A DNA stretch of 9,856 nucleotides from Ruminococcus sp. (GTDB lineage: Bacteria > Bacillota > Clostridia > Oscillospirales > Ruminococcaceae), in the NCBI GenBank assembly GCA_017622635.1, contig JAGAQS010000290.1, positions 1 through 9,856 of the forward strand, in the 5' to 3' direction. Position 1 is the stretch's first letter; each line of letters opens with the position of its first letter. The translations under genes were made by a program, and so were the position numbers. The notes beneath the pieces were generated by a model that saw only the letters and a list, made by a program, of their open reading frames with translations, did not search any database and was not told the DNA's origin. Shown here piece after piece: positions 1 to 6,539 of this stretch.

Positions 1-947
1 ACTTCACCGATATGTGCCTTTTCAAGCAGGAACATGCAAAGTCTTGACTGTCCGATACCGCCACCGATTGTGAGGGGGAGTGTGCCGTCCGCAATCATCT
101 TGTGATAGTCGTACTTCATTCTGTCCTCTGCACCTGCTTCCGCAAGCTGTTTTGCAAGTGAATTTTCGTCAACACGGATACCCATTGAAGATATTTCAAG
201 GGCATTGTCAAGAACGTCGTCCCACACGAAAATATCACCGTTAAGTGACCAGTCGTCATAGTCAGGAGCTCTGCCGTCATGTCTCTGACCGCTTGCAAGA
301 AGTCCGCCAATCTGCATTATGAAAACGGTCTTGTGTTCTTTGGTTATAAGGCGTTCACGTTCTTTCGGTGTTTTGTCGGGGAACATATTTTCGAGTTCCT
401 GAGTGGTGATAAAGAAAACGTCGTCACATACATTTCCTGCTATTACAGGGTAACGCAGACCGACTTTCCTTTTTACGTAAGAAACTGCCTTTACAACGCT
501 TTTAACTGTTTCCTTGAGATAGTCAACGTTTCTCTGTTCACGTGTGATAACCTTTTCCCAGTCCCACTGGTCAACGAAAATAGAGTGAGTGTTGTCGGTA
601 TCGTCATCACGTCTTATAGCGTTCATGTCGGTGTAGATGCCCTCACCTGCATTATAGCCGTAACGGTAGAGTGCCATTCTTTTCCACTTTGCGAGTGACT
701 GGACAACTTCTGCTTCACTTCCGCCGATTTCCTTGATAGTGAAATCAACTTTTCTTTCAACACCGTTGAGGTCGTCATTGATACCGCTTCCCTTTCTTAC
801 GATAAGGGGGGCGGACACACGGTCAAGGGTTAGTGCGAATGATAACGCCTGCTGAAAAACGTCTTTGATGTACTTGATAGCGTGCTGGGTTTCTCTGAGA
901 GTAAGGGCGGATTTGTAGCCCTCTGGAATATACAGCGATTTTGACAT
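1..947 (-). CDS. asnA: Aspartate--ammonia ligase (asparagine synthetase A), C-terminus cut by window edge
   Basis: AsnA makes asparagine from aspartate, ammonia and ATP in the cytoplasm. I translated it from the ATG at 945-947; the reading frame stays open for 315 codons to the window edge. The start is supported by a GGAATGG ribosome site about six bases upstream. The protein opens MSKSLYIPEGYKSAL and contains SFALTLDRVSAPLIV, INDDLNGVERKV, HSIFVDQWDWEKVI, and near the edge LTIGGGIGQSRLCMFLL and HIGEV, all typical of AsnA. The E. coli enzyme has about 330 residues, so about 15-25 are missing here. The family is homologous to the catalytic domain of class II aspartyl/asparaginyl-tRNA synthetases, so it is a distant relative of its upstream neighbour asnS. 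It lies 98 bases after asnS with no promoter that I can see, so it is probably co-transcribed and under the same T-box. I see no anomaly in the visible part. Confidence 0.96.
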   Translation of the reverse strand, partial: MSKSLYIPEGYKSALTLRETQHAIKYIKDVFQQALSFALTLDRVSAPLIVRKGSGINDDLNGVERKVDFTIKEIGGSEAEVVQSLAKWKRMALYRYGYNAGEGIYTDMNAIRRDDDTDNTHSIFVDQWDWEKVITREQRNVDYLKETVKSVVKAVSYVKRKVGLRYPVIAGNVCDDVFFITTQELENMFPDKTPKERERLITKEHKTVFIMQIGGLLASGQRHDGRAPDYDDWSLNGDIFVWDDVLDNALEISSMGIRVDENSLAKQLAEAGAEDRMKYDYHKMIADGTLPLTIGGGIGQSRLCMFLLEKAHIGE

Positions 948-975
948 AAAATACCATTCCTTTACTGTTTATTTA

Positions 976-1007
976 ATCAGGGAACAGCGTCATTGATGTT
1001 CCCTGAT
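976..1007 (-). other. Perfect 11-bp hairpin between asnS and asnA, no U-tract
   Basis: In the 98-base gap between asnS and asnA, minus-strand ATCAGGGAACA (997-1007) is the exact reverse complement of TGTTCCCTGAT (976-986), with a 10-base loop. The sequence after the stem on the minus strand is TAAATAAACAG, and on the plus strand GCTGTCATATT, so neither side has the U-run of an intrinsic terminator. It probably forms in the asnS-asnA message and could protect a 3' end, set a processing point or lower asnA expression. It could also be a protein-binding palindrome. A competing five-base pairing is possible inside it (ACAGC at 1009-1013 with GCTGT at 985-989). Confidence 0.6.
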
Positions 1008-1045
1008 GCTGTCATATTATTTCGGATAATAGAGAAATATTCCTT

Positions 1046-2419
1046 TTATCTGATACTGCCGACTGTTCTCGGATAAAGAATAACGTCACGTATATTTGAC
1101 ATACCTGTTGTATACATGATAAGTCTTTCAAAACCGAGACCGAAACCGCCGTGCGGTACAGAGCCGAATTTTCTGAGGTCAAGATAATCCGAATACAAAT
1201 CAAGATTCATGTTTCTTTCGTTCATAGCGGCAACAAGTTTGTCGTAATCTGCTTCACGTTCACTGCCTCCGATAATTTCGCCTACTCCGGGAACAAGCAG
1301 GTCAACAGCCGCAACTGTTTTGCCGTCGGGATTCTGTTTCATGTAGAAAGACTTGATTTCTTTCGGATAGTCTGTAACGAAAACGGCTTTTTTGAAAACC
1401 TTTTCAGAAATATATCTTTCATGTTCTGTCTGTAAGTCACAGCCCCATTCAACAGGGTAAACGAAGTTCTCACCTGATTCCTGTAAGAGCTTTATAGCTT
1501 CGGTATAAGTCACCCTGCCGAAATCGTGTGAAATGAGTTCTTCAAGACGTGCAACAAGACCCTTTTCAAAATGTGCATCAAAGAATTTCATGTCGTCGGG
1601 GCAGGTGTCAAGAAGTTCACGGATAACGGTTTTAAGCATATCTTCGGCAATTTCTATAATGTCGTCAAGTTCGGCAAAAGCCACTTCGGGTTCGATGTGC
1701 CAGAATTCAGCGAGATGTTTCGGTGTGTTGCTGTTTTCAGCACGGAAACTTGGTCCGAACGTATAGATTTTACCCATAGCCATAGCAGCCACTTCACCTT
1801 CAAGCTGTCCCGAAACGGAAAGACCTGCACGTCTGCCGAAAAAGTCATTTGAATAATATTCTTCTTCGTTCTTGTATTCATTTGAATAGCCTATTGTTGT
1901 TACATTGAACATTTCGCCTGCACCCTCACAGTCACTGCCTGTGATAAGGGGAGTGTTTACATAGACATAGTTATTGCTCTGAAAATACTTGTGTATAGCA
2001 GAGGCAAGCACCGAACGTACACGCCATACGGCATTGAAAGTGTTTGTACGTCCTCTGAGGTGTGGCATTGAACGGAGATACTCCATTGAACAGCCTTTTT
2101 TCTGTAACGGATAGTCAGACGGACAAGCACCGAGAATCTCAATTCCCGACGGTACGGCGTTTATTTCAACAGTGTTGTTTCTTCCCTCAACAACAGTACC
2201 TGTTACTTTTACGGCAGTTCCGACACGTGGTTCTTTGTAATCAGCATCAGCGGACTTGTCAACGACTACCTGAATGTTTTTCAGTGAAGTTCCGTCGTTT
2301 ACCTCAACAAATGCGACGCTCTTTGAGTTTCTCGAAGTACGCACCCAGCCACAGACTGTAATTTCCTTGCCTGTAAAGTCACTGCTGTTCAGAAGAGTTT
2401 TGATGTCAGTATGTTTCAT
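1046..2419 (-). CDS. asnS: Asparaginyl-tRNA synthetase
   Basis: AsnRS joins asparagine to tRNA-Asn using ATP. The protein has 457 residues, a normal length for bacterial AsnRS. An N-terminal OB-fold anticodon-binding domain is visible (about residues 17-110, with ITVCGWVRTSRNSK and FVEVNDGTSLKNIQVVVD). The class II catalytic domain follows. Motif 1 lies around VYVNTPLITGSDCEGAGEMF, motif 2 around FRAENSNTPKHLAEFWHIEP, and motif 3 at GFGLGFERLIMY, followed by the AsnRS-type ending RDVILYPRTVGSIR. The ATG at 2417-2419 is chosen because the family N-terminus begins there; an AAAGGA ribosome site lies about 11 bases upstream, slightly far. The gene is preceded by a T-box leader whose terminator ends just before the ribosome site, and followed by asnA. 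Having a direct AsnRS means tRNA-Asn charging need not go through the Asp-tRNA amidotransferase route, though GatCAB may exist elsewhere. Confidence 0.98.
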   Translation of the reverse strand: MKHTDIKTLLNSSDFTGKEITVCGWVRTSRNSKSVAFVEVNDGTSLKNIQVVVDKSADADYKEPRVGTAVKVTGTVVEGRNNTVEINAVPSGIEILGACPSDYPLQKKGCSMEYLRSMPHLRGRTNTFNAVWRVRSVLASAIHKYFQSNNYVYVNTPLITGSDCEGAGEMFNVTTIGYSNEYKNEEEYYSNDFFGRRAGLSVSGQLEGEVAAMAMGKIYTFGPSFRAENSNTPKHLAEFWHIEPEVAFAELDDIIEIAEDMLKTVIRELLDTCPDDMKFFDAHFEKGLVARLEELISHDFGRVTYTEAIKLLQESGENFVYPVEWGCDLQTEHERYISEKVFKKAVFVTDYPKEIKSFYMKQNPDGKTVAAVDLLVPGVGEIIGGSEREADYDKLVAAMNERNMNLDLYSDYLDLRKFGSVPHGGFGLGFERLIMYTTGMSNIRDVILYPRTVGSIR

Positions 2420-2440
2420 AAAAAAATCTTTCCTTTCGTC

Positions 2441-2481
2441 TTTTAAATAAAAAATCCGTCCTGCAAAAAAATACAGGACGG
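2441..2481 (-). terminator. T-box-controlled intrinsic terminator upstream of asnS
   Basis: Minus-strand CCGTCCTG (2474-2481) pairs perfectly with CAGGACGG (2456-2463), giving an 8-bp G/C-rich stem with a T-rich loop. The run ATTTTTTATTTAAAA (2441-2455) follows directly. This is a classic Rho-independent terminator, placed 37 bases before the asnS start. Its 5' arm is shared with the antiterminator, so termination is expected when charged tRNA-Asn is plentiful. Confidence 0.93.
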
Positions 2482-2508
2482 GAATAAAAATTCTCGTGGT
2501 ACCACCTG
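2474..2508 (-). promoter_or_regulatory. T-box antiterminator element
   Basis: On the minus strand, helix A1 pairs CAGG (2505-2508) with CCTG (2474-2477). The seven-base bulge TGGTACC (2498-2504) carries the TGGN that pairs with the tRNA NCCA 3' end. Helix A2 pairs ACGAGAAT (2490-2497) with ATTCCCGT (2478-2485), with one A-C mismatch and a TTTT loop. Bases 2474-2481, in the 3' strand of this element, are also the 5' strand of the terminator stem, so the two folds exclude each other. Confidence 0.9.
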
Positions 2509-2707
2509 AATTACTGTATAAAAAAATACAGTCACTCTGTCCGTTTAACGCACGGAAAACGTTTCACCTACTTGCTTTACAGCTTTCAGGTCACTGCTCG
2601 GGAGTGTTATTCGCACGGTTTCTGATATGCGGATTTCAGCATTTTCCGCACTCTCTGGGAACGTCTTACCGTGTTACTTCTCTCCGTCAGGGCATTTACT
2701 TTAATTC

Positions 2708-2736
2708 ATTCTAACATTTTTATCTGAATATGTCAA
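2708..2736 (-). promoter_or_regulatory. Promoter of the T-box/asnS/asnA transcript
   Basis: On the minus strand TTGACA (2731-2736) and TAGAAT (2708-2713) are separated by exactly 17 bases, and TG lies one base before the -10 (extended -10, TGT-TAGAAT). Transcription should start near 2700-2702, immediately before Stem I. Upstream of the -35, positions 2737-2770 are almost pure A/T, with repeated AATTTTAAT-like blocks, and could act as an UP element. This tract lies between the end of the ADP-ribosylglycohydrolase gene and the promoter; I see no G/C-stem terminator there. Confidence 0.9.
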
Positions 2737-2759
2737 TAGGAATTAAAATTAAAATTATT

Positions 2760-3578
2760 TTAATTATATTTTATGTTGTATTTGTTACAAAATTCAATTG
2801 CTGTGTTTTTTATGGTATAGTCAAGTTTAAGCCAGCAGAAATTTTTAATATGTTCGGGAATATCTTTATAAAAAGCCTCTGCAATACCACCTGCAACACA
2901 AGCCATAGTGTCTGCGTCACCACCGAGAGAAACTGCATTTCTGACTGCACTTTCATAGTCGTGAGAATCGAGAAATGCCACTATAGCAGGTGGAATACTG
3001 TAGTTTGTACTGCTGTCGAAAGAGTAATCAGGTTTTATATCTTCAACAGTATAGCTGAGGTCATACCGGAATTTTTTTGTCAGGTATTCATGTATGGAAT
3101 TTTTGGTTTCGCCGTTGCGTGCCATGAATACAGCCATTGCAACCGCCTGTGTACCTCTTATAGCCTCTTTACAGTTGTGGGTGTAGTAACAGCTTGCTTT
3201 AGCCTGTAATAGAACCTGCTCTTCCGAGTTGTACGCATATCCGATAGGTACGGCACGCATAGCACCACCGTTGCCGTAACTTTTCTGTACTTTTATTGAA
3301 TTACGTTCTTCCGCCCATTTTATAAACATCTGTCCGTATCCTGCGTGGCGGAAATATGAATAATACTGTTTATAATGGACGGCATATTCATATGCACGTT
3401 TTTTAAGCTGTTTTTTTGTAATATTTTCTCCGTTGTCGAGAATTGTCCTGCATACTGCTATGGTCATAACGCTGTCGTCTGTGAAAGTTGACTCTCTGCG
3501 TAACGGAAAATTATAATCTTTCGTACAGTGAACTTCATAGTAAGAACCTGTTATATCGCCATAAACTGCACCTAACAT
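2760..3578 (-). CDS. ADP-ribosylglycohydrolase (DraG-like) family protein
   Basis: The protein has 272 residues and carries the family's metal-site signatures: GAVYGDITGSYYE at residues 3-15, FTDDS at 32-36 (usually TDDT), GNGGAMRAVPIG in the middle third, and GGDADT at 219-224 followed by AGGIAEAFY. In characterised members these acidic and Thr/Ser residues bind two Mg or Mn ions and remove ADP-ribose from arginine, serine or other sites, or hydrolyse related small molecules. All key positions are kept, with Ser replacing Thr in the first TDD motif, so activity is plausible; the substrate cannot be read from sequence. The ATG overlaps the end of hflX by seven bases (ATGTTAG), with AGAGGAA as ribosome site inside hflX, so translation is probably coupled. 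The C-terminus is rich in Lys, Asn and Tyr. No ADP-ribosyltransferase is seen in the window. Last gene of the four-gene cluster. Confidence 0.92.
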   Translation of the reverse strand: MLGAVYGDITGSYYEVHCTKDYNFPLRRESTFTDDSVMTIAVCRTILDNGENITKKQLKKRAYEYAVHYKQYYSYFRHAGYGQMFIKWAEERNSIKVQKSYGNGGAMRAVPIGYAYNSEEQVLLQAKASCYYTHNCKEAIRGTQAVAMAVFMARNGETKNSIHEYLTKKFRYDLSYTVEDIKPDYSFDSSTNYSIPPAIVAFLDSHDYESAVRNAVSLGGDADTMACVAGGIAEAFYKDIPEHIKNFCWLKLDYTIKNTAIEFCNKYNIKYN

Positions 3579-4819
3579 AAATATTCCTCTGCTTCCCTGA
3601 GCAGTTTTACGTCAACAAGTGCGTCAACAAGAGTACCATTTTCTTTATATTCTTCGGAGAAGATTTTTCCGTCTGTTCTTATTTTGTTTATGAAAGACGT
3701 TTTTTCATACGGAATTAAAAGTGTCATACGTTTTGCGGTTTCTGGAAGATTTTTCATGATACATTCAAGAAGTCTGTCAAAACCCGTCTGCTGTTTCGCA
3801 CTGATTAAAACGGTTGTATCGTTTTCAAAAACGGTGTCCGTATAAGTTGAGATGTCGGCTTTGTTCATGACGTTAATCTGAGGAATGCCGTCGCAACCGA
3901 GTTCAGAAAGCAGACTGCGTGTAACTTCTGCCTGTTGCTCACGTTCGGGTGAAGAAATATCCTGAACGTTAAGAATTATGTCGGCACATGATGCCTCTTC
4001 AAGCGTTGACTTGAACGCCTCAACGAGATTGTGGGGGAGTCTGCGTATAAGTCCGACCGTATCAATCAGCATGACACTTCTGCCGTCGGGAAGTTCTATC
4101 GAACGGGAAGTTATATCGAGAGTTGCGAAAAGTTTGTTTTCGGCAAGTACTCCCGCATCTGTGAGGGCATTTAAAAGTGTGGATTTTCCGACGTTCGTAT
4201 ATCCGACAATCGCACAGCACAGTATGCCGTCTTTTTTCCTGCGTGAACGTGAAAAATCACGGTGTTTCTTGAGTTCCTCGAGTTCATTTTCAAGATATGA
4301 GATTCTTTTTCTTATGTGACGCTTATCCGTTTCAAGCTTTGTTTCACCCGGACCTCTTGTGCCGATACCACCGCCGAGTCTTGAAAGGGAAGTACCCATG
4401 CCCGTAAGACGTGGCAGACGGTATTTCTGCTGTGCAAGTTCAACCTGTAGTTTGCCTTCTTTTGTTCTTGCACGTTGTGCGAAAATGTCAAGTATAAGCG
4501 TTGTGCGGTCAATTACACGTACATCAAGTATTTTTTCTATATTACGCACCTGTACGCCCGTAAGTTCGTGGTCGAAAATGACAAGTTCAGCTTCAAGTAC
4601 TTCGAGCTGTTCCTTTAATTCTTCGAGCCGTCCCGAACCCATACACGTTGCAGGGTCGTACGTCTGTTTTTTCTGTATGATTTCCCCGACAACCTCCGCA
4701 TTTGCGGTCTGTGCGAGTTCAGCAAGTTCCTTTATTGAAACTTCTGCGTCAAATTCTCCCGTATCAACGCACGCAAGCACGGTTTTTACGGGAATATCGT
4801 CTGTTTTGTTTTCGTACAT
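3572..4819 (-). CDS. hflX: HflX, ribosome-associated GTPase
   Basis: HflX is a GTPase that binds the 50S subunit and splits stalled 70S ribosomes, notably under heat or antibiotic stress in the species studied. The protein has 415 residues. Its N-terminal HflX domain (about 12-195) includes NAEVVGEIIQKKQTYDPATC near 40-59, MGSGRLEELKE from residue 60, the FDHELTGVQVRNIE segment, the Gly-rich linker GGGIGTRGPGETKLETDKR (149-167) and a charged coiled-coil-like stretch (about 168-195). The G domain has G1 GYTNVGKS at 206-213, G3 DTVG at 253-256, G4 NKAD at 319-322 and a SAK G5 motif. Its start ATG lies nine bases after the hslO stop; the ribosome site (GAGGT) overlaps that TGA stop, suggesting coupled translation. 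Its end overlaps the ADP-ribosylglycohydrolase start. Length and motifs look intact. Confidence 0.97.
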   Translation of the reverse strand: MYENKTDDIPVKTVLACVDTGEFDAEVSIKELAELAQTANAEVVGEIIQKKQTYDPATCMGSGRLEELKEQLEVLEAELVIFDHELTGVQVRNIEKILDVRVIDRTTLILDIFAQRARTKEGKLQVELAQQKYRLPRLTGMGTSLSRLGGGIGTRGPGETKLETDKRHIRKRISYLENELEELKKHRDFSRSRRKKDGILCCAIVGYTNVGKSTLLNALTDAGVLAENKLFATLDITSRSIELPDGRSVMLIDTVGLIRRLPHNLVEAFKSTLEEASCADIILNVQDISSPEREQQAEVTRSLLSELGCDGIPQINVMNKADISTYTDTVFENDTTVLISAKQQTGFDRLLECIMKNLPETAKRMTLLIPYEKTSFINKIRTDGKIFSEEYKENGTLVDALVDVKLLREAEEYLC

Positions 4820-4828
4820 AAATTTACC

Positions 4829-5704
4829 TCATTGTTTTTCTGCAAGATTTCTGATTTCCTCCGCAGTGAAAATATATTCCTTTCCGCAGAAATGACAGCT
4901 TACAGATGTGTCTTTTCCCTCGTCGGCAATTGAAGAAAGTTCCTGTTTTCCGAGACTTATTAATATTTTTTCAGTACGTTCACGGCTACAGTCACATTTA
5001 TAAACGGGTTCTGATTCGTCAAGCGGTTCAGGTTCAAGACCGTCAAGAAGTATACCTGCTATTTCTTCGGGAGTTGTACCGTCCGCAAGCATTGCCGATA
5101 CAGGACGTAATTTTTTCAGATTATTTTCAATAACGTCAATGCACTTTTCGTCAGCAAAAGGCAACAGCTGTACAAGAAATCCGCCTGCTGATTTTACCGA
5201 CAAATCGGGGTTTACAAGTACACCCAGACTGCAAACCGTCGGAATCTGTTCACTTGTTGCATAGTAACTTGCGATATCTTCGGCGATTTCTCCCGAAACA
5301 AGCGGAACAACTCCAACATATGGTTCTTTGAGTCCCAAATCCTTTACAACCGAAAGTGTACCGTTGTGACCTACCGCACCGCCTACATCAAGTTTGCCCT
5401 GTGCGTTAAGCGGAATTTCAACAACAGGATTATTCACACAGCTTTTTACATTGCCCATACTGTCGGAGACGGCAACAAGCTGACCCGTCTGACCGTCCGC
5501 ATCAACACGGAGTGTTATACTGTCGTCTTTACCTTTGAGCATATAACCCATGAGGGACGCTCCTATTGTAAGTCTGCCCAAACCTGCCGTAACAACAGCG
5601 GAAGTTTTGTGTATTCTTTCTATTTCTGAAACAATGTCCTTAGCGTCAAGTACTGCCGCAAATGCCGAACCGTCGGCAGAAATTGCCCTGTATAATTTTC
5701 CCAT
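4829..5704 (-). CDS. hslO: Hsp33 redox-regulated chaperone
   Basis: Hsp33 is a cytoplasmic holdase that becomes active when oxidation releases its zinc. The protein has 291 residues, as expected. The N-terminal Hsp33 fold begins MGKLYRAISADGSAFAAV and contains the LTIGASLMGYMLKG helix, VDADGQTGQLVAVSD, and GHNGTLSVVKDLGLKEPY. The C-terminal redox switch keeps all four zinc cysteines, C237 and C239 (CDC) with C270 and C273 (CHFC), so the oxidation sensor should work. The ATG lies one base after the TGA of the preceding methyltransferase, with an AGAAGG ribosome site inside that gene's last codons. hflX follows after nine bases. Together this suggests an operon active in protein-damage or oxidative stress. 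Confidence 0.97.
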   Translation of the reverse strand: MGKLYRAISADGSAFAAVLDAKDIVSEIERIHKTSAVVTAGLGRLTIGASLMGYMLKGKDDSITLRVDADGQTGQLVAVSDSMGNVKSCVNNPVVEIPLNAQGKLDVGGAVGHNGTLSVVKDLGLKEPYVGVVPLVSGEIAEDIASYYATSEQIPTVCSLGVLVNPDLSVKSAGGFLVQLLPFADEKCIDVIENNLKKLRPVSAMLADGTTPEEIAGILLDGLEPEPLDESEPVYKCDCSRERTEKILISLGKQELSSIADEGKDTSVSCHFCGKEYIFTAEEIRNLAEKQ

Positions 5705-5705
5705 T

Positions 5706-6473
5706 TCAAAAACCTTCTTTCATAAGTTTACATCTTGCCGTGTATATTATTCTCTGCGAAGTTTCCGACGGATATTCAAAAGTATCGTCGCCGTATTTTG
5801 CAACAATTTCAAAATGATTTTCGGCAAGAAGTTTTTCTATATCTTCCTCACTGTAAGCCTTTTCCGAAAAACTGTCGGAACTTCTTGAATAGAGACCGTT
5901 TTCCTCAAGTTCAAAAAATTCAAGATTCATTTTGACTTCGTCTGTATCTTTATTGAGGGAATTTTCCCATATACAGTATACATTGTCTGTTTCATATGTG
6001 AAAGTATTGTCGGCAAGGATTTTTCGGTGTTTGTAGAGAGTGTTGACATCAAATATAAAAAGTCCGTTATACTCTGAAAACAGCGATACTTTTTCAAAAA
6101 CCTTTCTTACGTCGTCAATACATGAAAGGTGGTTTATACTGTCCAACGCACATATGGTTATGCCGATTGTACCGAACATATCTATATCACGCATATCCTG
6201 ACATAAATACTGTATATTCAGTCCGCTTTCAAATTTCTTGTCCAAAGCTATGCCGAGCATTTCCTGTGAATTGTCAACACCTATAACGTCGTATCCGAGT
6301 TTTGCCATTTCTTCCGAAATACTGCCCGTACCGCACGCAAGGTCAAGCAGTATATTGTTATCGGCTGACCTGAATTTTTTTATTATTTCATTGAAATATT
6401 CCGCACGTTTTCTGTAGTCTATGTTTGCGGTGAGTTCGTCGTAATACCGTGCAAAAACATTGTAACCGCTCAT
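5706..6473 (-). CDS. Class I SAM-dependent methyltransferase, substrate unknown
   Basis: The protein has 255 residues. Near the N-terminus is the segment YNVFARYYDELTANIDY, common in a broad group of small bacterial methyltransferases (similar in style to B. subtilis YqeM; weak analogy). Motif I is LLDLACGTG at 42-50, binding S-adenosylmethionine; GVDNS at 65-69 supplies the acidic residue for the ribose, and QDM at 92-94 is the next conserved position. The rest is variable, as is usual where substrate specificity lies. There are no membrane segments. The ATG is the first possible in the frame (a TAA lies two codons upstream), with GGGAGGA about ten bases before it. It begins about 35 bases after the secA terminator stem and is first in a packed cluster with hslO, hflX and the ADP-ribosylglycohydrolase. 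The methylated substrate (rRNA, tRNA, protein or small molecule) cannot be told from the sequence. Confidence 0.9.
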   Translation of the reverse strand: MSGYNVFARYYDELTANIDYRKRAEYFNEIIKKFRSADNNILLDLACGTGSISEEMAKLGYDVIGVDNSQEMLGIALDKKFESGLNIQYLCQDMRDIDMFGTIGITICALDSINHLSCIDDVRKVFEKVSLFSEYNGLFIFDVNTLYKHRKILADNTFTYETDNVYCIWENSLNKDTDEVKMNLEFFELEENGLYSRSSDSFSEKAYSEEDIEKLLAENHFEIVAKYGDDTFEYPSETSQRIIYTARCKLMKEGF

Positions 6474-6497
6474 TTTACGTTATCCTCCCGAAAAGCC

Positions 6498-6531
6498 GTT
6501 TAAAACAAGGGACGGAAAAAAACTCCGTCCC
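6498..6531 (-). terminator. Intrinsic terminator after secA
   Basis: On the minus strand GGGACGGA (6524-6531) pairs perfectly with TCCGTCCC (6509-6516) around a seven-base GTTTTTT loop, and TTGTTTTAAAC follows. It begins nine bases after the secA stop. The stem is strong, but the U-tract is interrupted by a G and an A run, so some read-through into the methyltransferase cluster is plausible. Confidence 0.85.
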
Positions 6532-6539
6532 GATATATA

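Larger units (their letters stand above)
2441..2702 (-). promoter_or_regulatory. T-box riboswitch, Asn (AAC) specifier, controlling asnS-asnA
   Basis: A tRNA-sensing leader read on the minus strand. Lower Stem I pairs GGAG (2682-2685) with CTCC (2601-2604). The internal loop has AGAAGTAA (2674-2681, containing the conserved AGTA) opposite CGAATAACA (2605-2613). Above it CACGGT (2668-2673) pairs with ACCGTG (2614-2619). The specifier is read as AAC, Asn (2606-2608), followed by A. The distal part has AGAGAG (2651-2656, AG bulge) and a TGCGGA/TCCGCA stem (2645-2650 with 2628-2633) whose loop holds GCTG (2637-2640), the GMUG distal-loop motif. A Stem IIA/B pseudoknot is visible: AACG 2560-2563 with CGTT 2547-2550, interleaved with TCCGT 2552-2556 pairing ACGGA 2540-2544. 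Stem III is 2514-2531. The T-box core AGGTGGTACCAC is at 2497-2508. Known mechanism: uncharged tRNA-Asn binds Stem I and the TGGT bulge and stabilises the antiterminator. The match to the family is strong; the exact 5' end is inferred from the promoter. Confidence 0.95.

Noticed and set aside
279..698. Plus-strand open frame of 139 codons
   Set aside because: It lies entirely opposite asnA, whose translation is a clear family match; no ribosome site or recognisable domain.
2497..2506. Perfect palindrome GTGGTACCAC as a possible protein operator
   Set aside because: It is the conserved T-box core, where the TGGTACC bulge explains the symmetry.
2496..2714. Plus-strand open frame of 72 codons in the asnS leader
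   Set aside because: Covers the T-box RNA on the opposite strand; its bases are explained by RNA structure.
2730..3209. Plus-strand open frame of 159 codons with hydrophobic stretches
   Set aside because: Antisense to the ADP-ribosylglycohydrolase gene; the Cys/Phe/Val-rich composition is typical of a mirror frame, and there is no ribosome site before its ATG.
4359..4895. Plus-strand open frame of 178 codons, very Ser-rich
   Set aside because: Antisense to hflX and the end of hslO; Ser richness comes from reverse-reading Glu/Leu codons. No start signal.
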